Assembly: GCA_963704405.1 (NCBI GenBank)
Contig: OY969903.1
Coordinates: 4,402,001 to 4,466,000 of the forward strand
Source of the DNA: MFD01213-c1 sp963704405
GTDB taxonomy: Bacteria; Planctomycetota; Phycisphaerae; Tepidisphaerales; Tepidisphaeraceae
Direction: 5' to 3'
Length of the DNA: 64,000 nt
The position numbers and the translations under genes are program-made. Positions 55,130 to 63,823 of this stretch are shown piece after piece (positions within the stretch are counted from its first letter, which is position 1; each line of letters starts with the position of its first letter). The notes below the pieces were generated by a model. The model was not told the DNA's origin and made no database searches. It saw only the letters and a list, made by a program, of their open reading frames with translations.

Positions 55130-56297
55130 AGCGCGATTCGGCGGGTGTTATTTGCGGTCCCTGGCGGAAGGTGTCGAGAAGGCGGAGAAGATCGCCGGGA
55201 TTTCGCGACAGTTGAAGTTGTGCGCATCGGCAATGATTAGCCAGCCGGGGTGATAACTGGTGACTGCGGCGGCGCGGCATCAAATCAACGATGGGCCAGG
55301 ATCGGCGAAGAACATTCATGGCCGCTGAGTGGCCAAGGTCGTGAACATGAGCGGCGGGCCGGCGTCCGGGTTCGACGATGAAGACGGCATCGCAAAAGGC
55401 GTGGTTCAGCTGTGAACCCAGAACTTCGGCGGTGAGGTCGAGCCGGTTGGTGATTTGGTTTGAGGAATCGCCAGGGGTCACGCTTCCAGCTTGAGGAATT
55501 GTATTGTTATAAATTGCTGATGCGGACACCGCATTGCGGAGCCGCGGCGCTGCAACGCGCTCGACGCTGCCGGGGAGGTGGAGCATTGCAATTCGTCCGT
55601 CTTCTTCGCGAAGCGCAGTCCAGCGCTGACCGATCATGCGATATCCGTTACGTGCGAGTAAGGTGAGCTCCGGTTCGATGTTGAAAGGGGAGATCAGCAG
55701 TGCGCTCCAGCCGCCTCTGGAGATTGACGCCGCCGGGAGCAGATGCAGTCCTTTGGCGCGGAGCAATTGCGCGAGCGGCCAGAGGACGGACATCTCGGCA
55801 CATCGGAGCGTGTCGGCGGAAGGATCGGGGAGCACCCAGCTCCGCCATTGTCCTTTCAGGATGTTCATCTCAGCCATGCCCCAGCGGTCGTCGACGAGCC
55901 AGAATCGTTCGCCATCCTGGTACAGTTCCATTAACTCGCGCGTCGCCGATGCGCAGGGCGCGGCGGACGGCGAGAGATGACGCTGGATGGTGTTGATGTC
56001 GAATGGCTGGATGGAGCCAGTGATGGGGTTGAAACCGTCCGGCCACTCCGTGACGGCAAATGGACGGAGCAGGTGTTCAAGTTCCGGACCGATTTGCGGC
56101 ACCTGGCATCGGACTTCAAGCGCCAACCCGTGAATCGCAAACCGGCGGGGTTGCGGGGATGCCTGGCTGGATTGCTCGGCGCGACGAGGCGAGTGAGGTT
56201 CGGTTGGGAACACAGATATCTCCGGCGCCAAGCGAGAGCATGCCCCGTGGGCATCCTTCTGATGTGAATATCGGGTATCCGGGAAGCTTTTCTCCAC
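55062..56297 (-). CDS. HprK-like protein lacking the P-loop
   Basis: About 411 residues. The pattern of the central part (ERFWLVDDRWGMAEMNIL, DTLRCAEMSVLWPLAQLLRA, LHLLPAASISRGGWSALLIS) follows HPr kinase / PEP-carboxykinase-like proteins of the planctomycetes. In those, the next segment is G-x-SGSGKST; here it reads ISPFNIEPELTLL, so the nucleotide-binding loop is gone. The last ~100 residues are unrelated and basic. GTG 56297 is a guess for the start, because no ATG lies between it and the overlapping ACT gene. A non-catalytic sensor or a decayed kinase are both possible. Confidence 0.55.
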   Translation of the reverse strand: MEKSFPDTRYSHQKDAHGACSRLAPEISVFPTEPHSPRRAEQSSQASPQPRRFAIHGLALEVRCQVPQIGPELEHLLRPFAVTEWPDGFNPITGSIQPFDINTIQRHLSPSAAPCASATRELMELYQDGERFWLVDDRWGMAEMNILKGQWRSWVLPDPSADTLRCAEMSVLWPLAQLLRAKGLHLLPAASISRGGWSALLISPFNIEPELTLLARNGYRMIGQRWTALREEDGRIAMLHLPGSVERVAAPRLRNAVSASAIYNNTIPQAGSVTPGDSSNQITNRLDLTAEVLGSQLNHAFCDAVFIVEPGRRPAAHVHDLGHSAAMNVLRRSWPIVDLMPRRRSHQLSPRLANHCRCAQLQLSRNPGDLLRLLDTFRQGPQITPAESRSTSSVALSLYLKNSAQRRPLAV

Positions 56298-56325
56298 CGC
56301 CGCAGAAAGGTGGGAAAAGGATGGG

Positions 56326-56805
56326 CTATTTGCCCAAATCGGCCTGGCTGACGAGATTAAATCCCTTTTTAATGAGCAGTTGCGCGGCGAGCGTAATGTC
56401 GTCAACATAAAGTGCGATGGTGGGGCCATGAGGGCGGGAAAGCAGAGGATACGCGTAGTGGATATTGATTTCAGCAGCTAACAGGGCGGAGCAGACCGCG
56501 AGCAGGGGCTGGCGGTTGGTTTTTGACAGCTCAACTGCCAGGAGTTCGGATTCACAGAATGCAAAGCCTGCCGTTTGAAGCAGTTCCCGGCCGAAGTCGG
56601 GTTCAGCGCAGATCAGGCGAACCAGGGCGGCGTCGCCGGACTCCTCGATCGACAGAGCTACAATTTTTCCGACGCCTTGTTCCAGGGAGCGGACGAGCAT
56701 CTGCAGGCGGCCGACCTTGTTTTCGAGAAAAATGGTGAATTGACGGACGCGCGGCGATTCGAAGCCGCCTCCACGCTCTGTTTCGGGTGGTAGGACTTGT
56801 TCCAT
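56326..56805 (-). CDS. Tandem ACT-domain protein
   Basis: 159 residues with two ACT-type folds: VRQFTIFLENKVGRLQMLV, then ALSIEESGDAALVRLICAEP, and a second half with LLAVCSALLAAEINIHYAYP. ACT pairs bind amino acids and regulate metabolism. It has no catalytic domain. It lies just upstream of the HprK-like gene on the same strand, 28 bases from that gene's proposed start, so they may form one operon. The ligand is unknown. Confidence 0.8.
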   Translation of the reverse strand: MEQVLPPETERGGGFESPRVRQFTIFLENKVGRLQMLVRSLEQGVGKIVALSIEESGDAALVRLICAEPDFGRELLQTAGFAFCESELLAVELSKTNRQPLLAVCSALLAAEINIHYAYPLLSRPHGPTIALYVDDITLAAQLLIKKGFNLVSQADLGK

Positions 56806-56844
56806 GCGCCGCCGAGCATACGACGACAGCGGGAACTTGGCTAA

Positions 56845-56881
56845 TAAAAAAGCCAGGGCCCGCGGTGAAGCGGGCCCTGGC
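56845..56881 (-). terminator. Terminator of the prepilin gene
   Basis: A perfect 12 bp stem (56852-56863 with 56870-56881) with six-base loop. On the minus strand it is followed by TTTTTTT (56851-56845). It begins 41 bases after the stop at 56922. Confidence 0.92.
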
Positions 56882-56921
56882 CAAAGATCAGACAGACCTT
56901 AAAGACGGGTGAGCTTGGGGC

Positions 56922-57854
56922 TCAATCGTCGTTCGGAAGCAGGATGCTGTCCGTGCTGTCGTAAGGGGACGCAGTCGTGGTATTGATCTGGGAACCACCG
57001 GCTGGGCCGCTGGTGAAGGGATTCGTGCTTGCGCTGTTTGTCGCAATGCCATTACGACCGGTGAAGATATTGTCGCGCTGAGTGCCGCAGAAGATGTTGT
57101 TCTGGAACTCGACGTGACCGTCACCGTACAGGACGTTCTGACCGTCCTGCTCGTGATTGGCGCTATTGCCCTGGCGCATCTGACTGGCGGGGGCGTTGGT
57201 CGTAACCGTTTCAACGTTGAAGGTACCGTTGGGAACGGATGTTCCCGGATTGATATCCGAAGCGACAGCATAATCCGCAGAGACGGAAGTATTGAGCTTC
57301 CAACCGTTGCCGACGGCAGCCGTGCTCGGATAGGGGTTTTCGTAGCTATAGCTGAGGTTCTTCAGCATCTGTGCCTTGTTCGTGGCAAACGTTGCAGATC
57401 CAGCTCCCCAAGTGAGCCAGTTCTGAGCGGTATTGGCACCACCACCGAAATCGAATTTCTCAGCGTTGCTGCTGGGGCACACGAACACTTCCGGTGTGAT
57501 GTCCTCGGTGCGAAGCAGAAGGAAAATCGCAGCGCTGACATCATTGGCCGTGTACTTTGTCGAATCGACAAAGGGGTCATAGGTGCTGGCAGCAGTGGTG
57601 TACGAAGCCCACGTCGGCTTGGGATTGCCAGTGGTGTCCATGATGGCGCGGGGATAGGCGCCCTTGTTCTCGTTGGCGTACAGCAAGATGGCCTGGCCAA
57701 TCTGGCGCAGGTTGCTGGCGCACTTGACGCGGTTGGCTGTTTCGCGGGCGCGATTCAGCGACGGGAGGAGGATCGAGATCAGCAACGCGATGATGCCGAT
57801 GACGACCAGAAGTTCCACCAATGTGAAACCCTTGGAACGATGAAGACGCTTCAT
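56922..57854 (-). CDS. Prepilin-type protein with H-X9-DG end (planctomycete DUF1559-like)
   Basis: 310 residues from ATG 57854, with AAGGAG seven bases ahead. The N-terminus MKRLHRSKGFTLVELLVVIG is a type IV prepilin signal (cleaved at Gly-Phe), followed by a helix and RVKCASNLRQIGQAILLYAN. The end has NHEQDGQNVLYGDGHVEF, the H-x9-DG motif of this large planctomycete family. It is assembled by a type II/IV-pilus-like system and probably sits on the cell surface. A strong terminator follows. Confidence 0.93.
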   Translation of the reverse strand: MKRLHRSKGFTLVELLVVIGIIALLISILLPSLNRARETANRVKCASNLRQIGQAILLYANENKGAYPRAIMDTTGNPKPTWASYTTAASTYDPFVDSTKYTANDVSAAIFLLLRTEDITPEVFVCPSSNAEKFDFGGGANTAQNWLTWGAGSATFATNKAQMLKNLSYSYENPYPSTAAVGNGWKLNTSVSADYAVASDINPGTSVPNGTFNVETVTTNAPASQMRQGNSANHEQDGQNVLYGDGHVEFQNNIFCGTQRDNIFTGRNGIATNSASTNPFTSGPAGGSQINTTTASPYDSTDSILLPNDD

Positions 57855-58254
57855 GATGAAGCTCCTTTCATGAGGCGTCGCAACAGGAGGCAAACCGAGT
57901 GATCGACGGATCGGATGATAGAGATGATTGCCGTTCAGCCTTTCGACGAAAAGCTGGAAATTCAATCGCTCGCCTCGGCCTCTTGCCACGACAGGGGAAT
58001 GTCATCGGCGAACACCGCCGATGTACCATTTTTTAAGGTTTAAAAGAAAATTCCGGAACGTTTATATCTTCGCCGACAGGGCTGCTGACAGGAAATTTAT
58101 CCTGGGTGCCGAACATGGATTTCGCTCCGCCAGACAGATGATCGCCAGCCAGATTAGCAGAAAGCTCAACAAGCCGTCAAGGAAAATGCGCGTTATCAAC
58201 ATGCATTCTTAACCATTTTGACATATCGAGCCCAATCAAATATTTCGGTCGGTT
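57855..58254. other. Intergenic region upstream of the prepilin gene
   Basis: About 400 bases between coaD and the prepilin gene, both on the minus strand. It is mildly A/T-rich near 58200-58250 and may hold the prepilin promoter. No gene or repeat was found. Confidence 0.4.
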
Positions 58255-58797
58255 TTAAGTAGCGGGAGCATCGGGTGTTGTAGAGATCGCCAGGCTCCCC
58301 CGCCGCTGTTTTTCAAGCAGGCGATGGATAACGACGGGTGGCAAAAGGCTGCTAAGAAGGCGGACATCCCCGCCGAGCGAAACCACCTGCCGAATGAGGC
58401 TGCTGCTGGTTAGCGCAAACTGGTCACCGGTCATAATGAATACGGTTTCCACCCCCCCTACCGCGCGGTTGGCCATTGCGAGTTGAAATTCGTAGCGGAG
58501 GTCGGAGACGTCACGGATGCCGCGGAGGATGGCAGTCGCCTTGGCGGCACGGACAAAGTCGACGGTCAGGCCCTGGTACTTTTCAACAGTGACGCTTCCG
58601 GCGCCTTTGACGAGGCTCTGGATCATCTCGACGCGTTCGTCGACGGTGAAAAATTCCCGCTTTTCGGGGTTTATTCCGACGGCGACGATCAATTCATCAA
58701 AGAGCGATACCCCCCGCCGAATGACGTCCAGGTGGCCATTGGTGATGGGATCGAACTGTCCGGGGAACACCGCAACCTTGCGCGGGCGACTTGGCAT
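58255..58797 (-). CDS. coaD: Phosphopantetheine adenylyltransferase
   Basis: Fourth step of coenzyme A synthesis. The 180 residues show VFPGQFDPITNGHLDVIRR (T/HxGH-type nucleotide site), ILRGIRDVSDLRYEFQLAMAN and TSSSLIRQV near the end. The usual SFDP is QFDP here. The C-terminal 15 residues form a Ser/Thr-Pro tail. Length is normal. Confidence 0.96.
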   Translation of the reverse strand: MPSRPRKVAVFPGQFDPITNGHLDVIRRGVSLFDELIVAVGINPEKREFFTVDERVEMIQSLVKGAGSVTVEKYQGLTVDFVRAAKATAILRGIRDVSDLRYEFQLAMANRAVGGVETVFIMTGDQFALTSSSLIRQVVSLGGDVRLLSSLLPPVVIHRLLEKQRRGSLAISTTPDAPAT

Positions 58798-58906
58798 GGA
58801 GCCTCCTGACCATCAGTGTACCGCAATATCTCGTCCACGGCAGCAATTCGACTGTTCCGGACATCAACAGGAAAAATGGGAGGCGGGCCGGTATAAACCC
58901 CGGATA

Positions 58907-59710
58907 ATGCTGCAACGGCGGACGTCGGCTTCGGGTGTTGGTTTTTACATATCGCCTCTGCTGGAGGCCGCCGGGGTTCGCCATGCCTTCAGCACGCGGC
59001 AAGGCGGTATCAGCCCTTCACCCTTTGATTCGCTCAATCTTGGAAATCCCAGCGGCTGCGCACGACAGGATGACGATGAACGGATTCAGCATAATTATCA
59101 GCGGCTTCAGGCCGCGATTGCCTGCGCCCAGTCGCAGCGATGCTGGGTACACCAGGTGCATGGCGGGGATGTTGTCATCGCGGAGAAACCGGATTTTGAG
59201 AATGGGGTGAAAGCAGACGGGCTGGTGACGACGGTTGCGGATCATGTGCTGGCGATTCGGGTGGCGGATTGTGTCCCGGTATTGCTGACAGATCAGCGGG
59301 GGAGAACGGTAGCCGCCATTCATGCAGGATGGCGCGGGGTGATGGCGGGAGTGATACCCGCAGCGATTGAGCGTATGAAAGAACTTGCTTCGGGATTGAT
59401 GGCGGATGGATTGCTGGCCGCGGTCGGACCGTGCATCGGAAGGGAGGCGTTTGAAGTGGGGGAGGAAGTCGTTGCGGAATTTGAACGAGCTTTTGGCGCC
59501 CGCGGCCCGTTCGAACGGCGGGATGGTTGGAAGGGGCGTATCGACCTGTCGCTCGCCTGCAGAATTCAGCTCCGTGACGCGGGCATCCCGGAAGACCGCA
59601 TTGACCACACTGACCGATGCACATATCGCGATGCCGATGAATTCTTCTCCCATCGACGCGAGAACGGCGTCACCGGGCGGATGGCGGCGCTGATAGCGCC
59701 CAGCAAATGA
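58907..59710 (+). CDS. pgeF: PgeF / YfiH-type multicopper-like purine nucleosidase
   Basis: 267 residues of the YfiH (LACC1-like) family, described as a peptidoglycan-editing factor and as a purine nucleoside phosphorylase/adenosine deaminase. The conserved His and Cys are in HQVHGGDVV, VRVADCVPVLLTDQ-like (AIRVADCVPVLLTD), AIHAGWRGV and AVGPCIGREAFEV. The start at ATG 58907 is the first after coaD's divergent promoter. The length is normal. Confidence 0.92.
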   Translation: MLQRRTSASGVGFYISPLLEAAGVRHAFSTRQGGISPSPFDSLNLGNPSGCARQDDDERIQHNYQRLQAAIACAQSQRCWVHQVHGGDVVIAEKPDFENGVKADGLVTTVADHVLAIRVADCVPVLLTDQRGRTVAAIHAGWRGVMAGVIPAAIERMKELASGLMADGLLAAVGPCIGREAFEVGEEVVAEFERAFGARGPFERRDGWKGRIDLSLACRIQLRDAGIPEDRIDHTDRCTYRDADEFFSHRRENGVTGRMAALIAPSK

Positions 59711-60045
59711 CCAACCCCACAGGCAGTGTCATGCTTCAGCTAACGGGAATGCGTAGCGGCTTTTCGCCGAATTGCGTGGAAAAACAGATATAGCCCCTCC
59801 GCCGCCTGCGTCCCAACCATAACTTCAGGCAACGACGGCGGATACGGTAGCGATGCCGCTCGCCAACAGGCTGCGGCTGGATCCGACGCTCACGAACCTG
59901 ATTAGCGGCTGGAATCTTGTTACACGCACCACTGGCGGGCAGCTTTGCACATTCTGTATCTGCGTGTGAATTTTGTTTAAGCGTGCCTGGCATAGGAGAT
60001 GAGGCGGATTATCGAGCAAGGCAGGGAAATGCCGACAAGGGGGTT
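59711..60045. other. Intergenic region, nothing recognised
   Basis: 335 bases between pgeF and the next plus-strand gene. No gene, clear hairpin or repeat was found. It probably carries the promoter of the downstream membrane protein. Confidence 0.4.
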
Positions 60046-61548
60046 ATGTCGCAATGCTTTGAGCACCGTGCTGCGCGCGTGCCGGTGGGGTTTTTTCTAT
60101 TGATTGGCTTGATCGCGCTGGCGGCGGCGGGGAAGGCTATTCTTTACGACACGCTGGATCCCGATTGCTTCTGGCATTTACGTGTGGCCGAGCAGTTGCA
60201 GCGGGAGGGGATTGGGCCCCTTGTGGATCAGCTTTCTTATGCGTCCTCTAAAACGGCGTGGACGCCTTACTCCTGGCTGGCTGAGTTGGGGATGAAAGCG
60301 ATTTGGGACTGCGGCGGATACAGGGCGGCGGTTGCAGCGCAAGCACTGATGCAGGCGGGAATGGTGGTTTTTCTATCGCTGGCCTGTGTTGAGATTCAGG
60401 AGGAAGGGTCGCGGAGTTATGTGGCAGCAGCAGTGGCGACGGCGGCAGGGATGTTTCTTTCGCTGGCGTATCTGAGCTTTCGGCCGGTGACAGCGGCGTT
60501 TGTTATTTTGGCCGCCTGTGCGTGGTTGATTCTTCGGGATCGGCGGTTGAATGAGCGGTCACGGGCGGTCTGGGTGATTATTCCTTTGACCGTGCTGCTT
60601 ACGAATGTTCATCTCTTTGCGTTTTTTGTGCCGCTTGCGATTTCGGTGCTGACGATCGGAGCGTTGATCGAACGCGATCCTGAAAAGTCGAAGAGTGCCG
60701 GGCGCTATGCGGTGATGCTGGTTGCGACGGTGGTTGCGTTTTTGTGTACGCCGATGTTGCCAGGGATGATTCGCACGGCGCTGTTTTATGGCGCCAAAGA
60801 CCAGATGGTCAGCGGGCCTGTCATTACCGAGATGCAATCATTTGCGCGGGGGCCGCTGGGCATGGCGTCGGCGGTTGTTGTCGGGGTGATTCTTATTTGT
60901 GCGATGCGTAACCGCGCTCGTCTGCGGCTGGCGGAAATGACCTGCCTGCTTGGAGGATTCCTGCTGCTGCTGAAGCTGGGGCGATTTGCGCCGGTGTTTG
61001 CGCTGGTGGGGTGTCCTGTTTTGGCGACGACTTTTCCGGAGATGAAAGATCGGCTGTTAGGCAAGCCAGCGGTTTGCGGAGCGCTGCTCATTGTTCTGGT
61101 AGCTGGCATTTATCGCGTGGCGTCGGCTTTTCCGAGCCAGGATCAATCGCTGGCGAGTTGGTTAAATCGGCACGGACCTGACGCGCCGGGATATCCGTGC
61201 GCGGCGGCGGACTATGTACGGAACAGCATCCCGCGGGGCACGGGAAAGATCATCAATGAGTTTTCGTGGGGTGGATATCTGGCGTGGAGCCTTGAGGGGC
61301 ACGATCAGATTCTGCTGGATGGGCGCACGCAGGTTTATCCGGTGCAGCTCTGGCGGGACACGTATCTTGGATCGGCCGCCGACCGGGAGCGGTTTTTGTC
61401 GACGATCAGCGCCGATGCCGCGATTTTGCCATTAGAGAAAAGCCGCTTCGCGAGCACGCTGACGGAATTGGGATGGACGTGCGTGTTTCGCGATGAACGG
61501 TCGCAGGTGCTGACGCCGGGGCGGGGGATGGCTCGGATTGAGCCATAA
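60046..61548 (+). CDS. Multi-pass membrane protein, GT-C-like
   Basis: 500 residues with about ten transmembrane helices from ATG 60046. The first outer loop reads DTLDPDCFWHLRVAEQLQREG, a D-x-D-x-x-x-H region that in GT-C-type proteins lies near the active site, followed by LVDQLSYASSKTAWTPYSWL. The C-terminal soluble domain has INEFSWGGYLAWSLEGHDQI and FLSTISADAAILPLEKS. This fits a planctomycete glycosyltransferase-like family. The acceptor is unknown. AAGGGGG precedes the start. Confidence 0.75.
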   Translation: MSQCFEHRAARVPVGFFLLIGLIALAAAGKAILYDTLDPDCFWHLRVAEQLQREGIGPLVDQLSYASSKTAWTPYSWLAELGMKAIWDCGGYRAAVAAQALMQAGMVVFLSLACVEIQEEGSRSYVAAAVATAAGMFLSLAYLSFRPVTAAFVILAACAWLILRDRRLNERSRAVWVIIPLTVLLTNVHLFAFFVPLAISVLTIGALIERDPEKSKSAGRYAVMLVATVVAFLCTPMLPGMIRTALFYGAKDQMVSGPVITEMQSFARGPLGMASAVVVGVILICAMRNRARLRLAEMTCLLGGFLLLLKLGRFAPVFALVGCPVLATTFPEMKDRLLGKPAVCGALLIVLVAGIYRVASAFPSQDQSLASWLNRHGPDAPGYPCAAADYVRNSIPRGTGKIINEFSWGGYLAWSLEGHDQILLDGRTQVYPVQLWRDTYLGSAADRERFLSTISADAAILPLEKSRFASTLTELGWTCVFRDERSQVLTPGRGMARIEP

Positions 61549-61574
61549 AAAAAGCCCCGGATGAATTCCGGGGC
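61547..61574 (-). terminator. Terminator of the MshEN gene
   Basis: gccccgga (61554-61561) pairs with tccggggc (61567-61574), and on the minus strand TTTTTTT follows (61553-61547). It sits between convergent genes and directly abuts the stop of the membrane-protein gene. Confidence 0.9.
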
Positions 61575-61597
61575 CTGTCTCTGGTTTTAATTTCGGA

Positions 61598-62065
61598 TTA
61601 CAGCTTGGCAGCGTATTCGGCGATGTGCTGCGGGACGGGATAGTGCTTCATGAGGAAATCGCGAAGCTGCTCCCGCTCGGCCAGGACAAAGCAGATGGGC
61701 TCGTCCAGCTTGCGGGTGGCGAAGTTGACGGCGCGGACCAGATTCTCGGGGCTGGTGGCGACGTTCAGGTTCTCGTCTTCGCGGTGCATCGGCAGGGTAT
61801 GAAACTGCCAGGCCTGGCGGCGATTCAGGAGCCGCAGGCAATCCTGATCGATCCGCTGTTCATCGAGATCGACCAGGCCGACGGTACGGGTGTACTGCTC
61901 GACCCAGGCATCTTCGACGGCCTTGGGATTGATGCCGAACAGGCGTTCCGCGAGATCGCCGAAGGGGCGGTGCGATTCCTTCTGCACCCTGAGAATGTGG
62001 TCAACCTGACGCTGAGTCAGCGCGCCCTGTTCCACCAGCAACTGTCCGATCGGGATACCCTTCAC
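61598..62065 (-). CDS. Stand-alone MshEN (GspE N-terminal) domain protein
   Basis: 156 residues from GTG 62065, which has AAGGAGG five bases ahead. IPIGQLLVEQGALTQRQVDHIL and the later PFGDLAERLFGINPKAVEDAW form the MshEN domain, which in type II secretion and pilus ATPases binds cyclic di-GMP. There is no ATPase domain. It may bind the same nucleotide and act on a partner. A strong terminator follows the gene. Confidence 0.85.
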   Translation of the reverse strand: MKGIPIGQLLVEQGALTQRQVDHILRVQKESHRPFGDLAERLFGINPKAVEDAWVEQYTRTVGLVDLDEQRIDQDCLRLLNRRQAWQFHTLPMHREDENLNVATSPENLVRAVNFATRKLDEPICFVLAEREQLRDFLMKHYPVPQHIAEYAAKL

Positions 62066-62280
62066 AACGACCTCCTTTAAGTGCGAACCCACGTTGGCTT
62101 CGTACCTCGAAGCCTTTGTTCTTATCGGTGGGATTTGAGAGGGAGTTTGCAAGGAAGTGTTAATTGGGCGGCCCATAATGGAGGGGATTGTGGGGTGCGG
62201 TGGAAATGGGAGGGAGCGATGCGCAACTGGTAACGCGTAATTCGTAACTGGACGGGCAGAGTGTCGATTTTGTTCGATGC

Positions 62281-63570
62281 TCAGGCAGCGGGGCGCAGGC
62301 GGGTGGGTGAGCTGGCGAGGACGGCTTGGATGGAGGCCCGCACGATTTGGCTGAAGCGGGAGAAGCTGAATTCGCGTTCGATTTTGCGGCGGGCGGATTC
62401 GCCGCGCTGGGCGGATTGGGCGGGATTGGAGAGGATGTCGGCGCAGGCGGTGGCCATTATGGCGGGATCGTCGGAGACGATGACTTCCTGGCCGTCGCGG
62501 AAGGTGGATTCGTAGCCGCGGTGGGCGTGGGTGGAGACGGCGCAGACGCGGCCGAAGGCGAGGGCTTCGAGGACTTTGATTTTAGTACCCGCGCCGTCGA
62601 AGACGGGGGCGACGGCGAGATCGCAGCGGGCATATTCGGATTGAAGGTCTTCAGCAAAGCCGACGACGGTTACGCCGGGAACGGCGGCCCATGCGGCGCC
62701 GAGGCGCTCTGGTGCGCCGCGGCCGATGATTCGATAGTTTGCCAGGGGATGGGCGCGGCGGATGGCGGGCCAGACGCTTCGAACGAACCAGTCGACGCCT
62801 TCGTAGTTGGGGCGAAACCAAAGCGTTCCGACGGAGATAACGACTTTGTCGCCGGGCGGCGGCACGAATGGCGTGGTGGAGGAGACGTTTGGAATGTTCG
62901 GCAGCAGGCTGAGCCGGGGAACGGGGCGGCCTTCGGACATGCAGGCGGATTGGATGATTTGCTCGTCTTCCGGGCAGCAGACCCAGCCGAGGGACCAGCG
63001 CCCCAGAAGCGGGGGAACGGTACGCTGGATGGCGTCGAATTTTCGCTGGAGGAAATATTGTTGCAATCGGCCGACCTCAGGCCTGTGCATTCTTGAATGG
63101 ACCGAGACCATGTCGATGTCATCGAGATCGAGGAGCAGGGGGCGATGATCCAAAAGGCCAGCGGCGGCGGTGGGTTGAAGATAGCGGCTGACGACCAAGT
63201 CATAACCGCCTTGCTGGATGTGCCGGTGAAGGATATCGGCCAACTCGGCGTGAAGATTATATGTCACGGCGGGGTCACCGAGGTTATGGGCGAGGCGGTC
63301 AATCAGGCCGGGTCGGAGGGAACGGAACCATCGCCAGGGGCCATACTCACCGGGCTGAGGGAGGCGATGGCAGTCGATGACACCAAAGTCATTGCGAAGG
63401 GTTGGGGAACGATCAGGATGGAAGATGGCAGGGTCGGCCAAGAGAACGGTCTCGACGTGCCCCGCCGCTGCCAGAGCCCGGTACAGGATGGTTGCGCGCT
63501 GGGTGTCGCCACGGTTCATGTTTCCGGGGACGCGATTGGTGACATACAGGATTCGCAGCGAGCGGCCCAT
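62281..63570 (-). CDS. Family 4 glycosyltransferase (exopolysaccharide type)
   Basis: 429 residues of GT-B fold. The start SLRILYVTNRVPGNMNRGDTQ matches PEP-CTERM/EpsH-associated glycosyltransferases. The middle has LLLDLDDIDMVSVHSR, the donor half has VVISVGTLWFRPNYEGVDW and APVFDGAGTKIKVLEALAFG, with the Glu of the E-x7-E box. The C-terminal helix ends the gene. It is likely to act in surface polysaccharide synthesis. Confidence 0.9.
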   Translation of the reverse strand: MGRSLRILYVTNRVPGNMNRGDTQRATILYRALAAAGHVETVLLADPAIFHPDRSPTLRNDFGVIDCHRLPQPGEYGPWRWFRSLRPGLIDRLAHNLGDPAVTYNLHAELADILHRHIQQGGYDLVVSRYLQPTAAAGLLDHRPLLLDLDDIDMVSVHSRMHRPEVGRLQQYFLQRKFDAIQRTVPPLLGRWSLGWVCCPEDEQIIQSACMSEGRPVPRLSLLPNIPNVSSTTPFVPPPGDKVVISVGTLWFRPNYEGVDWFVRSVWPAIRRAHPLANYRIIGRGAPERLGAAWAAVPGVTVVGFAEDLQSEYARCDLAVAPVFDGAGTKIKVLEALAFGRVCAVSTHAHRGYESTFRDGQEVIVSDDPAIMATACADILSNPAQSAQRGESARRKIEREFSFSRFSQIVRASIQAVLASSPTRLRPAA

Positions 63571-63823
63571 ATATCGGACTTATCGGTCGATAGAGGGGGC
63601 GTCATTACTTCGCAGGTTGGATGATCTTTGCCCCCCGCCGCTTTTGGGGTAAGGCTGGGGTGTTGCGGATTATGTGGCTTAAAAACGTGATCTTCTCAAC
63701 CCATGCGTTGATTCGCGCCGATGCGTGTGTTAGGTTTGGCCTGTCGCAACAAGGTGGTTGCGGCGATGCCTGCGATCCAACGCCTCCGGCCAAAATATTG
63801 GCACTTGGGAAAAGGAAGTCCCG

